From: an uncultured Collinsella sp.
GTDB taxonomy: Bacteria > Actinomycetota > Coriobacteriia > Coriobacteriales > Coriobacteriaceae
DNA length: 27,886 nucleotides
Reading direction: 5' to 3'
NCBI GenBank assembly: GCA_902470835.1
Contig: CABRHR010000016.1
Span: 1-27,886, forward strand
Every line of letters begins with the position of its first letter. Position 1 is the stretch's first letter. Below the pieces are notes generated by a model. That model saw only the letters and a list, made by a program, of their open reading frames with translations, did not search any database and was not told where the DNA came from. This document shows, piece by piece, positions 7,115-15,141 of the stretch. Position numbers and translations under genes: made by a program.

Positions 7115-8194
7115 CTAAATACCCGCAAGTTCGCAGTAGCGGTCGACATTGCTGGCAAATACCATCTCGACGGCGCCCTTTTGCACAGGCTCCGCCGGTG
7201 TCTTTCCCCACAGCAGATAATCGCCTAAGGTCTTGGCGCCACGATATGCCAAACTCACTGGGTCCTTGTAGACGATATTGGTAAAAATGCCGCGACGCAG
7301 GGCAAGCACACTCTCGGGAAACAGGTCATTGCCGATCACCATGACCTCGCCCGCCTTGCCGGCCGAAACGAGCGTATCGGCAACCAGCTCGGAGCCCACG
7401 GCAAACACGCTGCAGATCAGCTCGGGGGCGTCCGGAGCCTTGAGACGATTCTTGAGCTCGCGCTCGAGCTGCTTGACCTGGGCATGAGCGCCGGTAAGGT
7501 CCTCGACCTGCCAAGGAACATCATGCTCGCGCAGGTACGTATGGAAGGCGCGAGCGGTCAGATAGTGTGAATCGGTATAGGGGTCGCCCGCTAGCAGGAG
7601 CACACGGGCATCGACACCAGCGGCGTGAACCAAGTTGACCGCCTGCTCGGCCATCAGGCTGCCCGCCGTTGAATAATCAGCCAGACTGGCGCCCAGACGG
7701 TCGAGGTGCGGACGGTCGCCGTCGACGAGCTCGATCGTCACGCCCGCCTCGGCAATCTGCCCCAAAAGCTCAGTTGCACGATCGTCGCCCGGCGCATAGG
7801 CAAGCAAGCCATCAATCTTCTCGCCCACCTGCAAACGCTCGTCGATTTGCTCGAGCGCATCAGCGTAGCCGCCCACGCCAAATTCAACACGCTCAACCGT
7901 AATGCCCTGGTCGATGACCTCCTGCTCAAAGCGATTGCAGCCCTCCCACAGGTAACGGAAAAAGTACGCTCCCTCGCGCGATGCGCGGGGCAGGCAAAAC
8001 ACCAGATTGATATCCTTGCGGCGCAGGCTTGAGGCACTTGTGTTGCGGTGATAGCCCATGGCCTCGGCCTTGGCGTTCACCTTGGCGCGCACGGATTCGC
8101 TCACGCCGGCCTTTCCCGTCAGGGCCTTGTGCACGGTATTGATGGAAACGCCAAGCTCGGCGGCTATGTCCTTCATGGTTACACGAGCGCTCAT
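7115..8194 (-). CDS. LacI-family transcriptional regulator
   Basis: This is a 359-aa regulator. Residues 6-55 (VTMKDIAAELGVSINTVHKALTG, then VSESVRAKV and AMGYHRN) form the LacI helix-turn-helix and hinge. Residues ~64-359 form the periplasmic-binding-protein-like sensor domain. ATG at 8194 follows GGAG with a 7-nt spacer. It lies upstream of uxaCBA in the same orientation, and the only strong dyads in the neighbouring promoters have the LacI-type central CG, so it probably represses uxaCBA and the transporter. The inducer is not visible in sequence. No matching operator lies in its own upstream region (8195-8291), so autoregulation through this motif is not supported. The recognition helix reads NTVHKAL where NTVSKAL is usual. 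Confidence 0.92.
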   Translation of the reverse strand: MSARVTMKDIAAELGVSINTVHKALTGKAGVSESVRAKVNAKAEAMGYHRNTSASSLRRKDINLVFCLPRASREGAYFFRYLWEGCNRFEQEVIDQGITVERVEFGVGGYADALEQIDERLQVGEKIDGLLAYAPGDDRATELLGQIAEAGVTIELVDGDRPHLDRLGASLADYSTAGSLMAEQAVNLVHAAGVDARVLLLAGDPYTDSHYLTARAFHTYLREHDVPWQVEDLTGAHAQVKQLERELKNRLKAPDAPELICSVFAVGSELVADTLVSAGKAGEVMVIGNDLFPESVLALRRGIFTNIVYKDPVSLAYRGAKTLGDYLLWGKTPAEPVQKGAVEMVFASNVDRYCELAGI

Positions 8195-8291
8195 GGGATT
8201 ACTCCGTTATAAATAAGTTGCCAATTTACAGTTCAGTTAACGATACCCCAAAAATACTCTTCAACTCGCCGCGCTCGCGCCCAAATGCGCA

Positions 8292-8325
8292 AAGCGCCCC
8301 GCGAACGGATGCTCGCGAGGCGCTT
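8292..8325 (-). terminator. Hairpin at the end of the feo operon
   Basis: AAGCGCC (8292-8298) pairs with GGCGCTT (8319-8325), with an inner CGCGA/TCGCG stem, 13 nt beyond the small Cys-rich gene. The minus-strand tail is only weakly T-rich (CTTTGCGCATTT). Confidence 0.6.
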
Positions 8326-8338
8326 GGATGTCTGGACT

Positions 8339-8539
8339 TTATTTGATACCGCGGCCCAAGTCTTCGGCGATTTTGTCCACGCCCTTAAGCGCGGCGCAGG
8401 TCTTTTTATTGGAGCAATGCCCCGTGCAAACGCCACCCTGAGCGCAGTCGGCGCAGGTGCCCTTGCGGTAAATGCGCACGCATACCGCAGCAAACGCAAT
8501 ACCGATAACGGCCAGTACAACAATATCGATAGGTGCCAT
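8339..8539 (-). CDS. FeoB-associated Cys-rich membrane protein
   Basis: This 66-aa protein has one N-terminal membrane helix (about residues 4-22) followed by a short cytoplasmic Cys cluster (C29, C32, C38, C42, C48). This matches the FeoB-associated Cys-rich membrane protein family, which is encoded next to feoB in many Gram-positive genomes. The cysteines may bind Fe2+ at the pore exit or transfer it onward, a role not settled for the family. ATG at 8539 follows a strong GGAGG. It lies 217 bp after feoB, separated by the feoB terminator and a REP-like repeat, so it may have its own transcript or depend on read-through. Confidence 0.86.
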   Translation of the reverse strand: MAPIDIVVLAVIGIAFAAVCVRIYRKGTCADCAQGGVCTGHCSNKKTCAALKGVDKIAEDLGRGIK

Positions 8540-8589
8540 AGCAAGCCTCCTCTAGTTAACCATCACTTACTTTACCCCATTCTCCACCT

Positions 8590-8616
8590 ACCAAAAAGGG
8601 ACAGGTTCATTTTGGT
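8590..8616. repeat. REP-like hairpin with GGGACAG motif
   Basis: ACCAAAA (8590-8596) pairs with TTTTGGT (8610-8616) around AGGGACAGGTTCA. The element at 11918-11940, read on the other strand, shares the AAAGGGACAG...TTC pattern. Short hairpins with this motif resemble REP sequences of RAYT-type transposases; no transposase is in the window. Confidence 0.4.
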
Positions 8617-8694
8617 CGGTTTTATCTGCGGAAACGCCACATCTTACTTCTGGAGCAAAGCAATCTATCCCCCATTGCACCATCCCCAATGCAC

Positions 8695-8728
8695 CAAAAA
8701 GCCCGGGTATCGCGAAGATACCCGGGCT
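8695..8728 (-). terminator. Rho-independent terminator of feoB
   Basis: A perfect 12-bp stem (8700-8711 with 8717-8728) and 5-nt loop are followed on the minus strand by five T. It lies 28 nt beyond the feoB stop. Confidence 0.9.
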
Positions 8729-8756
8729 CGTGGAAAGGGGCTACCTTGATGCAGGA

Positions 8757-11084
8757 TTAGGCAGAGATGGCAGCAGAAGCAGTGTTGGTCTCGTCCTCGT
8801 CCGTCCAAGCAAACTTAGGCATGGGACGGAAAATCTGGAAGAGCATCGCAACCAGCAGCACAATGGCCACAACCGTCCAGATACCAAACTGCCCCAGAAC
8901 AAGCAGGTTGTAGAACTGGTTGATGAACAGGGCGATCACCCAAGCAAAGGCACACTCGTAGCCGATGGCAATCGCAGTCCACTTGCCGGAGTCCATCTGG
9001 TTGCGGATGGTGCCAATGGCGGCAAAGCACGGAGCGCACAGCAGGTTGAAGGCGCCGAAGGCAACGCAGGCGCCCATGGTGGGGAACATGCCCGCAAACG
9101 CGGTCCACAGGCTCGGGTCGGTCTCGCCCGCGTCGGCGACGGACAGCAGCGAGCCGGCGGTGGCGACGACGTTCTCCTTAGCGACAAGGCCAGAGACAGT
9201 CAGCGCAGTTGCCTGCCAGGTGCTAAAGCCGAGCGGGGCGAAGATCCAGGCAACCAGGTTGCCCAGCATGGCGAGCACAGAGTAGTCCGTGAACTCCTCG
9301 GGGATGCCGTCCATCGCAGGCAGGAAGCCAAAGGAACCGTTATAGCTACCAAAGTTGGAGAGGAACCAAACGACGACGGTGGACGCGAAGATGATCGTGC
9401 CGGCCTTCTTGATAAAGGCCCAGCAGCGCTCCCACACGTGTAGTGCCCAAGAGCGGATCGCCGGGAAGTGGTAGGCGGGAAGCTCCATAACGAACGGCGT
9501 CGGGCGACCGGCGAAGAGTTTGGTCTTCTTGAGCATGAGGCCCGAGGCGATGACGGCAAAGACGCCCAGGAAGTAGAAGAGCGGGCTGATCCACGCGGCG
9601 GTGGTGGAAGAATCGCCGATGATGGAACCCATGAGCAGGGCAATAATCGGCAGCTTGGCGCCACAGGGAATGAACGTGGTGGTCATGACCGTCATGCGGC
9701 GGTCCTTCTCGTTCTCGATGGTCTTGGTAGCCATGACGCCGGGGACGCCGCAGCCCGAGGACACGAGCATGGGGATGAAGGACTTACCGGACAGGCCAAA
9801 CCGGCGGAACACGCGGTCCATGATAAAGGCGACGCGGGCCATGTAGCCGCAGTCCTCCAGGAAGGACAGCATCACAAAGAGCAGGAACATCTGCGGGACG
9901 AAGCCCATGATGGCGCCAATACCGCCGACGATGCCGTCGCAGACCAGCGAATCGACCAGGCCACCGTCCTCGGTGCCACCCGCCACAAGTGCGTCGTGGA
10001 CCATGGTGGTAATACCCGGAACATACGGGCCATACTCCGCCGGGTCAACCGAATCGGCGGCGTCACCCGCAGCCTCGACTGCTGCGTCATAGGCATCGCG
10101 GCCCTGACCGAGCACATACCAGCCGTCGGTTCCAAAGAGCTGGTCGTTGGTGAAGTCGGTCACCGTGCCGCCCAGAGTGGAGACGGCGATGTAGTACACG
10201 CAGAACATGATGACCACAAAGATCGGCAGGCCCAGGATACGGTTGGTAACCACGCGGTCGATCTTCTCGGAGGTGCTCATCTTGGCCGGAGCCTTGGTGA
10301 GGCACTCGTCGATGATGTGGGCGATCACGCCGTAGCGCTCACCGGTGATGATGGACTCGGCATCGTCATCGCAGTCCTGCTCGCACTGGGCGACCAGCTG
10401 CTCCACGCGAGCGGCCTTCTCCTTGGTGAGGTTGATGAGCTTGCAGGCGTCCGCATCGCGCTCGAACAGCTTGACGGCATAGTAGCGGCGCTTGTTGGCG
10501 GGGACGCTTGCCGGCAGGTTGTTCTCGATGTGGTCCAGAACGTCCTCGATGGAGGAGTCGAACTTGTGCTCCGGCACCTGGCCCTTGGAAGCAGCGGACT
10601 TCTTAACCTGCTCAAAGAGCTCCTTGATGCCCTTGTTCTTAAGAGCGGAGATCATCATAACCGGGCAGCCGAGCTTCTTGGAGAGCTTGTCCGTGTCGAT
10701 CTTGTCGCCATTCTTCTCGACCAGATCGGCCATGTTGAGGGCGACGACCACAGGCAGGCCGGTCTCGATGACCTGAAGCGCCAGGTATAGGTTGCGCTCG
10801 AGGTTGGTGGCGTCGACCACCTGAACGACGACATCGGGCTCGCCGCTCATGAGGTAATCGCGCGAGCATTGCTCCTCGGGGCTGTAGGGGGAAAGCGAGT
10901 AGATGCCGGGGAGGTCCGTGATGGTAACGTTCTTGTCGCTTAGGAGCTTGGCTTCCTTTTTCTCAACCGTAACACCGGGCCAGTTACCAACGTAGCCGTT
11001 GGCGCCGGTGATCAGGTTGAAAAGCGTGGTCTTGCCGCAGTTGGGGTTACCCGCCAACGCGACATGGATCTGAGAATCCGCCAT
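8757..11084 (-). CDS. feoB: Ferrous iron transporter FeoB
   Basis: This 775-aa inner-membrane Fe2+ transporter has an N-terminal GTPase. G1 is GNPNCGKT at 12-19, the G2 Thr is at 39 within NWPGVTV, G3 DLPG is at 57-60, and G4 NMAD is at 117-120. A helical regulatory domain (~170-265) follows, then the membrane core with two Gate-like halves, including SGCGVPGVMATKTIENEKDRR and FIPCGAKLPI. A long acidic soluble loop of roughly 90 residues (about 310-400) separates early membrane segments and is larger than in E. coli FeoB. ATG at 11084 follows GAAGGA. It lies 125 bp after feoA in the same orientation. Iron-dependent control is expected from the family; the operator candidate is at 11757-11810. 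Confidence 0.97.
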   Translation of the reverse strand: MADSQIHVALAGNPNCGKTTLFNLITGANGYVGNWPGVTVEKKEAKLLSDKNVTITDLPGIYSLSPYSPEEQCSRDYLMSGEPDVVVQVVDATNLERNLYLALQVIETGLPVVVALNMADLVEKNGDKIDTDKLSKKLGCPVMMISALKNKGIKELFEQVKKSAASKGQVPEHKFDSSIEDVLDHIENNLPASVPANKRRYYAVKLFERDADACKLINLTKEKAARVEQLVAQCEQDCDDDAESIITGERYGVIAHIIDECLTKAPAKMSTSEKIDRVVTNRILGLPIFVVIMFCVYYIAVSTLGGTVTDFTNDQLFGTDGWYVLGQGRDAYDAAVEAAGDAADSVDPAEYGPYVPGITTMVHDALVAGGTEDGGLVDSLVCDGIVGGIGAIMGFVPQMFLLFVMLSFLEDCGYMARVAFIMDRVFRRFGLSGKSFIPMLVSSGCGVPGVMATKTIENEKDRRMTVMTTTFIPCGAKLPIIALLMGSIIGDSSTTAAWISPLFYFLGVFAVIASGLMLKKTKLFAGRPTPFVMELPAYHFPAIRSWALHVWERCWAFIKKAGTIIFASTVVVWFLSNFGSYNGSFGFLPAMDGIPEEFTDYSVLAMLGNLVAWIFAPLGFSTWQATALTVSGLVAKENVVATAGSLLSVADAGETDPSLWTAFAGMFPTMGACVAFGAFNLLCAPCFAAIGTIRNQMDSGKWTAIAIGYECAFAWVIALFINQFYNLLVLGQFGIWTVVAIVLLVAMLFQIFRPMPKFAWTDEDETNTASAAISA

Positions 11085-11209
11085 TCAATCCTTCTTCCTT
11101 GTGTGCCCGCACTGCTTTCTCCGCACGGGCTGGATAATGTGCTTCAAAAATGCTGCTTTAAGTTAGAAAAACCTAACTCTATCTGCAGAAATATGCGCCG
11201 CCGGCCCTA

Positions 11210-11431
11210 TTACTGGACCTCGACGACGGCGGCCTCCTCCTTGCGGATGGAAAGCTCGTAGCCGCGCACGTTGATCTCGACTGGATCACCGAGCGGTGCA
11301 ACCTTCACGACCTTGAACGAAGTGCCCTTGATGAGGCCCAGGTCCATAAGGTGGCGACGGAGTGCGCCCTCGCCGTGAAGCTTGACGATGGTGGAGCTCT
11401 CGCCCACCTTAACGTCACCCAACGTCTTCAT
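11210..11431 (-). CDS. feoA: FeoA-domain protein (proximal to feoB)
   Basis: This 73-aa protein forms one SH3-like FeoA domain: MKTLGDVKVGESSTIVKLHG, then LRRHLMDLGLIKGT, ending in the ELSIRKEEAAVVEV strand. FeoA acts at the cytoplasmic face and is thought to interact with FeoB. ATG at 11431 follows AAGGGGG. The 125-bp gap to feoB contains the short dyad AGTTAG/CTAACT around 11160-11178 and no clear terminator, so cotranscription with feoB is likely. Confidence 0.93.
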   Translation of the reverse strand: MKTLGDVKVGESSTIVKLHGEGALRRHLMDLGLIKGTSFKVVKVAPLGDPVEINVRGYELSIRKEEAAVVEVQ

Positions 11432-11470
11432 TTACTTGTCCCCCTTTCAGTTTTTTACGGCATACCGCCG

Positions 11471-11713
11471 CTAGGCGACGGTCATGATGTGCATGGCCAC
11501 CTTGGAATCGATACCAAAACGCGCGCCAAGCACCGTGACGATGATGTTGGCGCCGCTCGAGCTCACCACGTGGACCTCGTTGCCTTCGACAAAGCCCAGA
11601 TCCTTAAGGTGATGCTTCATGTCCTCGTTGCCCTTTACCCGAGACACGTGCACCGTTTCGCCCGCCTTCACCATCGAAAGCGGCATGGCCGGCATCTGCG
11701 GTCCGCTAGACAT
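11471..11713 (-). CDS. feoA: Second FeoA-domain protein
   Basis: This 80-aa protein also consists of one FeoA domain (LSMVKAGETVHVSRVKGNEDMKHHLKDLGFVEGNEVHVV, ending FGIDSKVAMHIMTV). It has a short Pro/Met-rich N-terminus (MSSGPQMPAMP) absent from the other copy. ATG at 11713 is preferred over the longer reading to 11758 because GGAG lies 8 nt upstream. It is the first gene of the feoA-feoA-feoB set, 39 bp before the second feoA. Two diverged FeoA proteins beside one FeoB recur in anaerobes; whether they form a mixed complex is unknown. Confidence 0.92.
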   Translation of the reverse strand: MSSGPQMPAMPLSMVKAGETVHVSRVKGNEDMKHHLKDLGFVEGNEVHVVSSSGANIIVTVLGARFGIDSKVAMHIMTVA

Positions 11714-11756
11714 GAGTTGGCTCCTAACATCGGTTCGTACATAACATCGACGCAGC

Positions 11757-11810
11757 AAAAGTTAACCACATCTATGTTCGCCTTAGTAAACTAGCACGTG
11801 GTTAACTTTT
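11757..11810. promoter_or_regulatory. Inverted repeat upstream of the feo operon
   Basis: Perfect 13-bp inverted arms AAAAGTTAACCAC (11757-11769) and GTGGTTAACTTTT (11798-11810) flank 28 bp, 43 bp before the first feoA start. Each arm contains the palindrome GTTAAC. The position suits an iron-responsive regulator (DtxR or Fur type), but the sequence is not a standard box for either. Confidence 0.5.
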
Positions 11811-11917
11811 TGGGAAGGGTCACGATTTAGTTTTCGAAAAAGTTTCCTATACGAAACAACCAAGGCACGGCAGGGGACATCCCGATGCCATGCATTGTCA
11901 TACCAATTGAGGGATGC

Positions 11918-11940
11918 GACAAAGGAACTGTCCCTTTGTC
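11918..11940. repeat. REP-like hairpin with GGGACAG motif
   Basis: GACAAAGG (11918-11925) pairs with CCTTTGTC (11933-11940) around a 7-nt loop. It lies 13 nt beyond the ptsH stop and has no T-run, so it is a poor terminator. It is related to the element at 8590-8616 on the opposite strand. Confidence 0.42.
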
Positions 11941-11953
11941 ACATTGTCGCTTT

Positions 11954-12202
11954 TTAGAGTGAGAGATTTCTGATCGAGGTGACACAGGAGGCCTCGTCCA
12001 CGCCCGAGACGCGAAAGACGACGTCCTCGCCGCACTCACCATAGAGGGCCATGAGCCCCATAACGTCGCGACCGTCAACGTGGCGATCGCCAATCGAAAC
12101 CGACACATCGCTGCGATGCTTGGCAATGATGTCGTACAGCAGTGCAACCGGGCGGGCATGCAGTCCCAACGGATCTTTAATCGTCTTCGTAAACTCGACC
12201 AT
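11954..12202 (-). CDS. ptsH: HPr-family phosphocarrier with Asp at position 46
   Basis: This 82-aa HPr has the phosphorylatable His15 in GLHARPV. Counting from Met1, the numbering matches Bacillus subtilis HPr, and the regulatory site reads R45-D46-V47-M48-G49 where KSIMG is usual. The Ser46 target of HPr kinase is therefore Asp (codon GAC). Asp mimics phosphoserine, so this HPr may be fixed in a Ser-P-like state or belong to a lineage without that control. ATG at 12202 follows GGGAGGGG. The longer reading to 12310 runs through the aspS terminator and is rejected. No other PTS gene is in the window. It could be a paralogue and not the main PTS HPr. Confidence 0.88.
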   Translation of the reverse strand: MVEFTKTIKDPLGLHARPVALLYDIIAKHRSDVSVSIGDRHVDGRDVMGLMALYGECGEDVVFRVSGVDEASCVTSIRNLSL

Positions 12203-12256
12203 GTCCCCTCCCGCGGCATCGCACATTCGGCCGGCAAACCCAGCCACGTGGTAGTT

Positions 12257-12262
12257 ATTGTA
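12257..12262 (-). promoter_or_regulatory. Candidate -10 of ptsH
   Basis: Minus-strand TACAAT lies 55 nt before the ptsH ATG and just beyond the aspS terminator. No good -35 is seen at 16-18 bp. Confidence 0.3.
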
Positions 12263-12286
12263 CGTTACCGGCGCAACCTCGGCGCA

Positions 12287-12322
12287 TAAAAAACGAGGGA
12301 AGGCACGCATCCTTCCCTCGTT
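12287..12322 (-). terminator. Rho-independent terminator of aspS
   Basis: A perfect 12-bp stem (12292-12303 with 12311-12322) and 7-nt loop are followed on the minus strand by six T. It lies 24 nt beyond the aspS stop. Confidence 0.93.
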
Positions 12323-12345
12323 ACGGACACTATGTAGCCGCTTGC

Positions 12346-14133
12346 CTACATCAGGCGCAGGCTGACGTCCTTGAGCTGGGCGCCGCTAACGGCACTCGGG
12401 GCGCCCGACATAAGGTCGGAGCCGCTGGCCGTCTTGGGGAACGCCATGACGTCGCGGATGGAGTCGGAACCGGTGAGCAGCATGCACACGCGGTCCAGGC
12501 CCAGAGCGAAACCGCCCATCGGGGGCGCACCAAACTTGAGGGCCTCCATGAGGAAGCCGAACTGAGACTCGGCGCGCTCCTCGGTAAAGCCCAGGAGCTT
12601 GAGCATGGACATCTGCATCTCGGCGTTGTGGATACGCATACCGCCGCCACCGGCCTCAAAGCCGTCCATGACAAAGTCGTAGGTGCAGGAGCCGGCTGCC
12701 AACGGGTCGGCCTCGATCTTGGCGATGTCGGTCTCGGTCGGCAGAGTGAAGGGCTGGTGCTCGGCAGCGTAAGCCTTGCGGTCCTCATCCCAGTGGAACA
12801 GCGGGAAGTTGACGACCCACAGGAAGTCGTGACCCTCGCGCTTGATCTCAAGCGCATTGGCCATGTGCGAGCGCATGCCGCCCAGGATCTCGTCAGAGAG
12901 CAGGCGCGGGCCGGCGGCGAACATCACAAGGTCGCCGGGCTCGACGTCCATGCGCTCGCGCAGAGCCGCCATCTCCTCGTCCGAGAAGAACTTGACGATG
13001 GGGCTGTTGATGGAGCCGTCCTCGCGGAAAGCGATCCACGCCAGACCCTTGGCGCCAAACGTGGAGGCCACGCCGGCAAGCTTATCGATCTTGGCACGTG
13101 CCCAGGCACCGGCGCCCTTGGCGTTGATAGCCTTGACGACAGAGCCTTCCTCGTTTGCGGCAGTCGCAAAGACCTTGAACTTGGAGTTGGCAAAGATGTC
13201 GGTCAGATCGACCAAGTGCATGCCATAGCGGGTATCGGGCTTATCCGAGCCATAGGTGTCCATGGCCTCCCAGTAATCCATGCGGCGCAGCGGCGTGGGC
13301 ATCTCGACACCCATGCGACCGAAGGCGTCGGCCAGGACCTCCTCGAGCGCGCTCATGACGTCGTTCTGGTCCACGAAGGACATCTCGATATCGACCTGGG
13401 TGAACTCGGGCTGACGGTCGGCACGCAGGTCCTCGTCGCGGAAGCACTTGGCAACCTGGTAGTAGCGCTCGACGCCACCGACCATGAGCAGCTGCTTCAG
13501 GAGCTGCGGGGACTGCGGCAGGGCGTAGAAGTTGCCCGGCTGAATACGGCTGGGAACAATGAAGTCGCGAGCGCCCTCGGGCGTGGACTTAAACAGGGAG
13601 GGCGTCTCGACCTCCATGAACTCACGGTTGTGCAGCGCCTCGCGAATGGCAAAGGTAAAGTCGGAGCGCAGCTTGAGGTTGGCCATCATCTCGGGACGGC
13701 GGAGGTCCAGATAGCGATAGCGCAGGCGGGTATCCTCGCTGGTCTCGATGCCGTCCTCGATCTGGAACGGCGGGGTGACGGACGTGTTGAGCACCTCGGC
13801 GTGGTCGGTCAGGACCTCGATCTCGCCAGTCGCGAGCTTGGTGTTGGTGGTCTCCTCGCCACGAGCGCGCACGACGCCGTGGATCTTGATGGGCCACTCG
13901 GGACGCATGGTCTCGGCGATCTTAAAGGCGTCGCCGTCGGAGTGCTCGGGGTCGAAGGTGAGCTGCGTGATGCCCTCGCGATCGCGAAGGTCGCAGAAGA
14001 TAAGGCCGCCGTGGTCGCGGCGACGGCTCACCCAACCGGTGAGGGTGACCTCTTCGCCCACGTTCTCGAAGCGAAGCTCGCCGCAGGTACGGGTGTGCAT
14101 GGAATGCTCATCGATGGGACGGGTCTGGCTCAT
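12346..14133 (-). CDS. aspS: Aspartyl-tRNA synthetase
   Basis: This 595-aa cytoplasmic class II synthetase charges tRNA-Asp. The N-terminal OB-fold anticodon-binding domain (HTRTCGELR to GWVSRRRDHGGLIFCDLRDREG) is followed by the catalytic domain, with LPQSPQLLKQLLMVGG, motif 2 (CFRDEDLRADRQPEFTQVD) and motif 3 (GFALGLDRVCMLLTG). The ~120-residue GAD insertion of bacterial-type AspRS lies between motifs 2 and 3. ATG at 14133 follows GGAGG. It is divergent from serB. Whether it also mischarges tRNA-Asn cannot be decided here; that depends on whether the genome has gatCAB or asnS. Confidence 0.97.
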   Translation of the reverse strand: MSQTRPIDEHSMHTRTCGELRFENVGEEVTLTGWVSRRRDHGGLIFCDLRDREGITQLTFDPEHSDGDAFKIAETMRPEWPIKIHGVVRARGEETTNTKLATGEIEVLTDHAEVLNTSVTPPFQIEDGIETSEDTRLRYRYLDLRRPEMMANLKLRSDFTFAIREALHNREFMEVETPSLFKSTPEGARDFIVPSRIQPGNFYALPQSPQLLKQLLMVGGVERYYQVAKCFRDEDLRADRQPEFTQVDIEMSFVDQNDVMSALEEVLADAFGRMGVEMPTPLRRMDYWEAMDTYGSDKPDTRYGMHLVDLTDIFANSKFKVFATAANEEGSVVKAINAKGAGAWARAKIDKLAGVASTFGAKGLAWIAFREDGSINSPIVKFFSDEEMAALRERMDVEPGDLVMFAAGPRLLSDEILGGMRSHMANALEIKREGHDFLWVVNFPLFHWDEDRKAYAAEHQPFTLPTETDIAKIEADPLAAGSCTYDFVMDGFEAGGGGMRIHNAEMQMSMLKLLGFTEERAESQFGFLMEALKFGAPPMGGFALGLDRVCMLLTGSDSIRDVMAFPKTASGSDLMSGAPSAVSGAQLKDVSLRLM

Positions 14134-14160
14134 ACCAGTGATCCTCCTTTATGGATCTGT

Positions 14161-14185
14161 GCCGCCCCGTGTCGTTCCGGGCGGC
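14161..14185 (-). promoter_or_regulatory. Leader hairpin upstream of aspS
   Basis: GCCGCCC (14161-14167) pairs perfectly with GGGCGGC (14179-14185), 27 nt before the aspS ATG and just upstream of its ribosome site. No T-box landmarks are present. The 14134-14389 divergent region otherwise shows no clear feature. Confidence 0.35.
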
Positions 14186-14389
14186 GTCGTACAGATTTGC
14201 CCAGCCTGCGTAAACCGCGCAGCCGGACATGGCGTTCTATCTTATCGCACCCACGTCGATGTACCGCGAAAAAGTAACTCTTGCCCAAAGACTTGACGGA
14301 GACGAAACAATTGACGCGGCCTGGCCGTCGCCCAGGCGCGCCACGTGCGACAATGTGCCCCAATACAACTGCACTCGGAAAGGCCCGCC

Positions 14390-15025
14390 ATGACTGCACG
14401 CCTCATCGTTATGGATATCGACTCCACGCTCATCAACCAGGAGGTCATCGACCTGTTGGGCGAGGAAGCCGGCGTGGGCGAGCAAGTTGCGCGGATCACC
14501 GAACGCGCCATGCGCGGCGAGCTCGACTTTAAGCAGGCGCTCGAAGAGCGCGTGGGGCTGCTTGCCGGCTTGGACGAGAGCGTGTTCGAGCGCACCTTTG
14601 CGCGCGTGACGTTTACCCCCGGCGCGCTGGAGCTTGTGCGCTCGGCGCACAGCAAGGGATGGAAGGTCGGCGTCGTGAGCGGCGGCTTCCACGAGGTCGC
14701 CGACAAGATCGTGGCCGCCGCGGGCATCGACTTTTGCCTGGCTAACCGCCTGGAGGTCGTGGACGGCAAGCTCACCGGTAAGCTGGCGGCAGACATCGTG
14801 ACCAAGGAGTCCAAGCTCATCCGGCTGCTGGATTGGGCGGTTGAGTGCGGTGTCGATATGGCCCATACCGTCGCGATCGGCGACGGCGCCAACGATATCC
14901 CCATGATTCAGGCCGCGGGCACGGGCATCGCGTTTTGCGCCAAGCCCAAGACGCGCGAAGCCGCCCCGTTTGCCATCGACGAGCGCAACCTAATGCTCGC
15001 CATGGACATCATCCTGCGTGACTAG
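14390..15025 (+). CDS. serB: Phosphoserine phosphatase
   Basis: This 211-aa HAD-superfamily phosphatase makes L-serine from O-phosphoserine. The nucleophile motif is MDIDSTL (Asp9, Asp11), motif II is VVSGGF, and the late motif GDGANDIPMI carries the Mg-binding aspartates. LINQEVIDLLGEEAG and RGELDFKQALEERVGLL form the usual cap start. Length matches the short SerB form without an ACT domain. ATG at 14390 follows GGAAAGG; the upstream ATG at 14345 reads through non-conserved residues. It is the first plus-strand gene and lies 116 bp before larB. A palindrome sits in that gap, so it is probably a separate transcription unit. Confidence 0.95.
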   Translation: MTARLIVMDIDSTLINQEVIDLLGEEAGVGEQVARITERAMRGELDFKQALEERVGLLAGLDESVFERTFARVTFTPGALELVRSAHSKGWKVGVVSGGFHEVADKIVAAAGIDFCLANRLEVVDGKLTGKLAADIVTKESKLIRLLDWAVECGVDMAHTVAIGDGANDIPMIQAAGTGIAFCAKPKTREAAPFAIDERNLMLAMDIILRD

Positions 15026-15049
15026 TCAGTTTGCCTCACAACTTCATCT

Positions 15050-15067
15050 AATCTGACATGTCAGATT
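15050..15067. promoter_or_regulatory. 18-bp perfect palindrome before larB
   Basis: AATCTGACATGTCAGATT is a perfect dyad. Its size suits a TetR-family operator, and a TetR gene ends the downstream larB-larC-tetR run. It overlaps CTGACA, a possible -35. That the tetR product binds it is inference. Confidence 0.6.
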
Positions 15068-15097
15068 TCCGAACAATTATGCTCTAATGTTCGGAAA
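15066..15097. promoter_or_regulatory. Second inverted repeat in the larB promoter
   Basis: TTTCCGAACA (15066-15075) and TGTTCGGAAA (15088-15097) are perfect 10-bp arms separated by 12 bp. They bracket the possible -10 TATGCT, which follows CTGACA by 19 bp. It could be a second operator or a leader hairpin. Confidence 0.5.
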
Positions 15098-15141
15098 CAA
15101 CCCTTCGCGTGCTAAACTTTTCTGCGTCGAAGGGAACTTAT

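Noticed and set aside
11155..11185. DtxR/IdeR box between feoA and feoB
   Set aside because: The AGTTAG/CTAACT half-sites are separated by 5-6 nt and lack the contiguous 19-bp dyad of IdeR/DtxR boxes.
11954..12310. Longer HPr reading to 12310
   Set aside because: It would run through the aspS terminator and lacks a ribosome site; the ATG at 12202 gives standard HPr numbering.
14134..14389. T-box or other riboswitch before aspS (and before hisS at 24694-24760)
   Set aside because: No T-box sequence, specifier loop or antiterminator pair is visible; the leaders are short.
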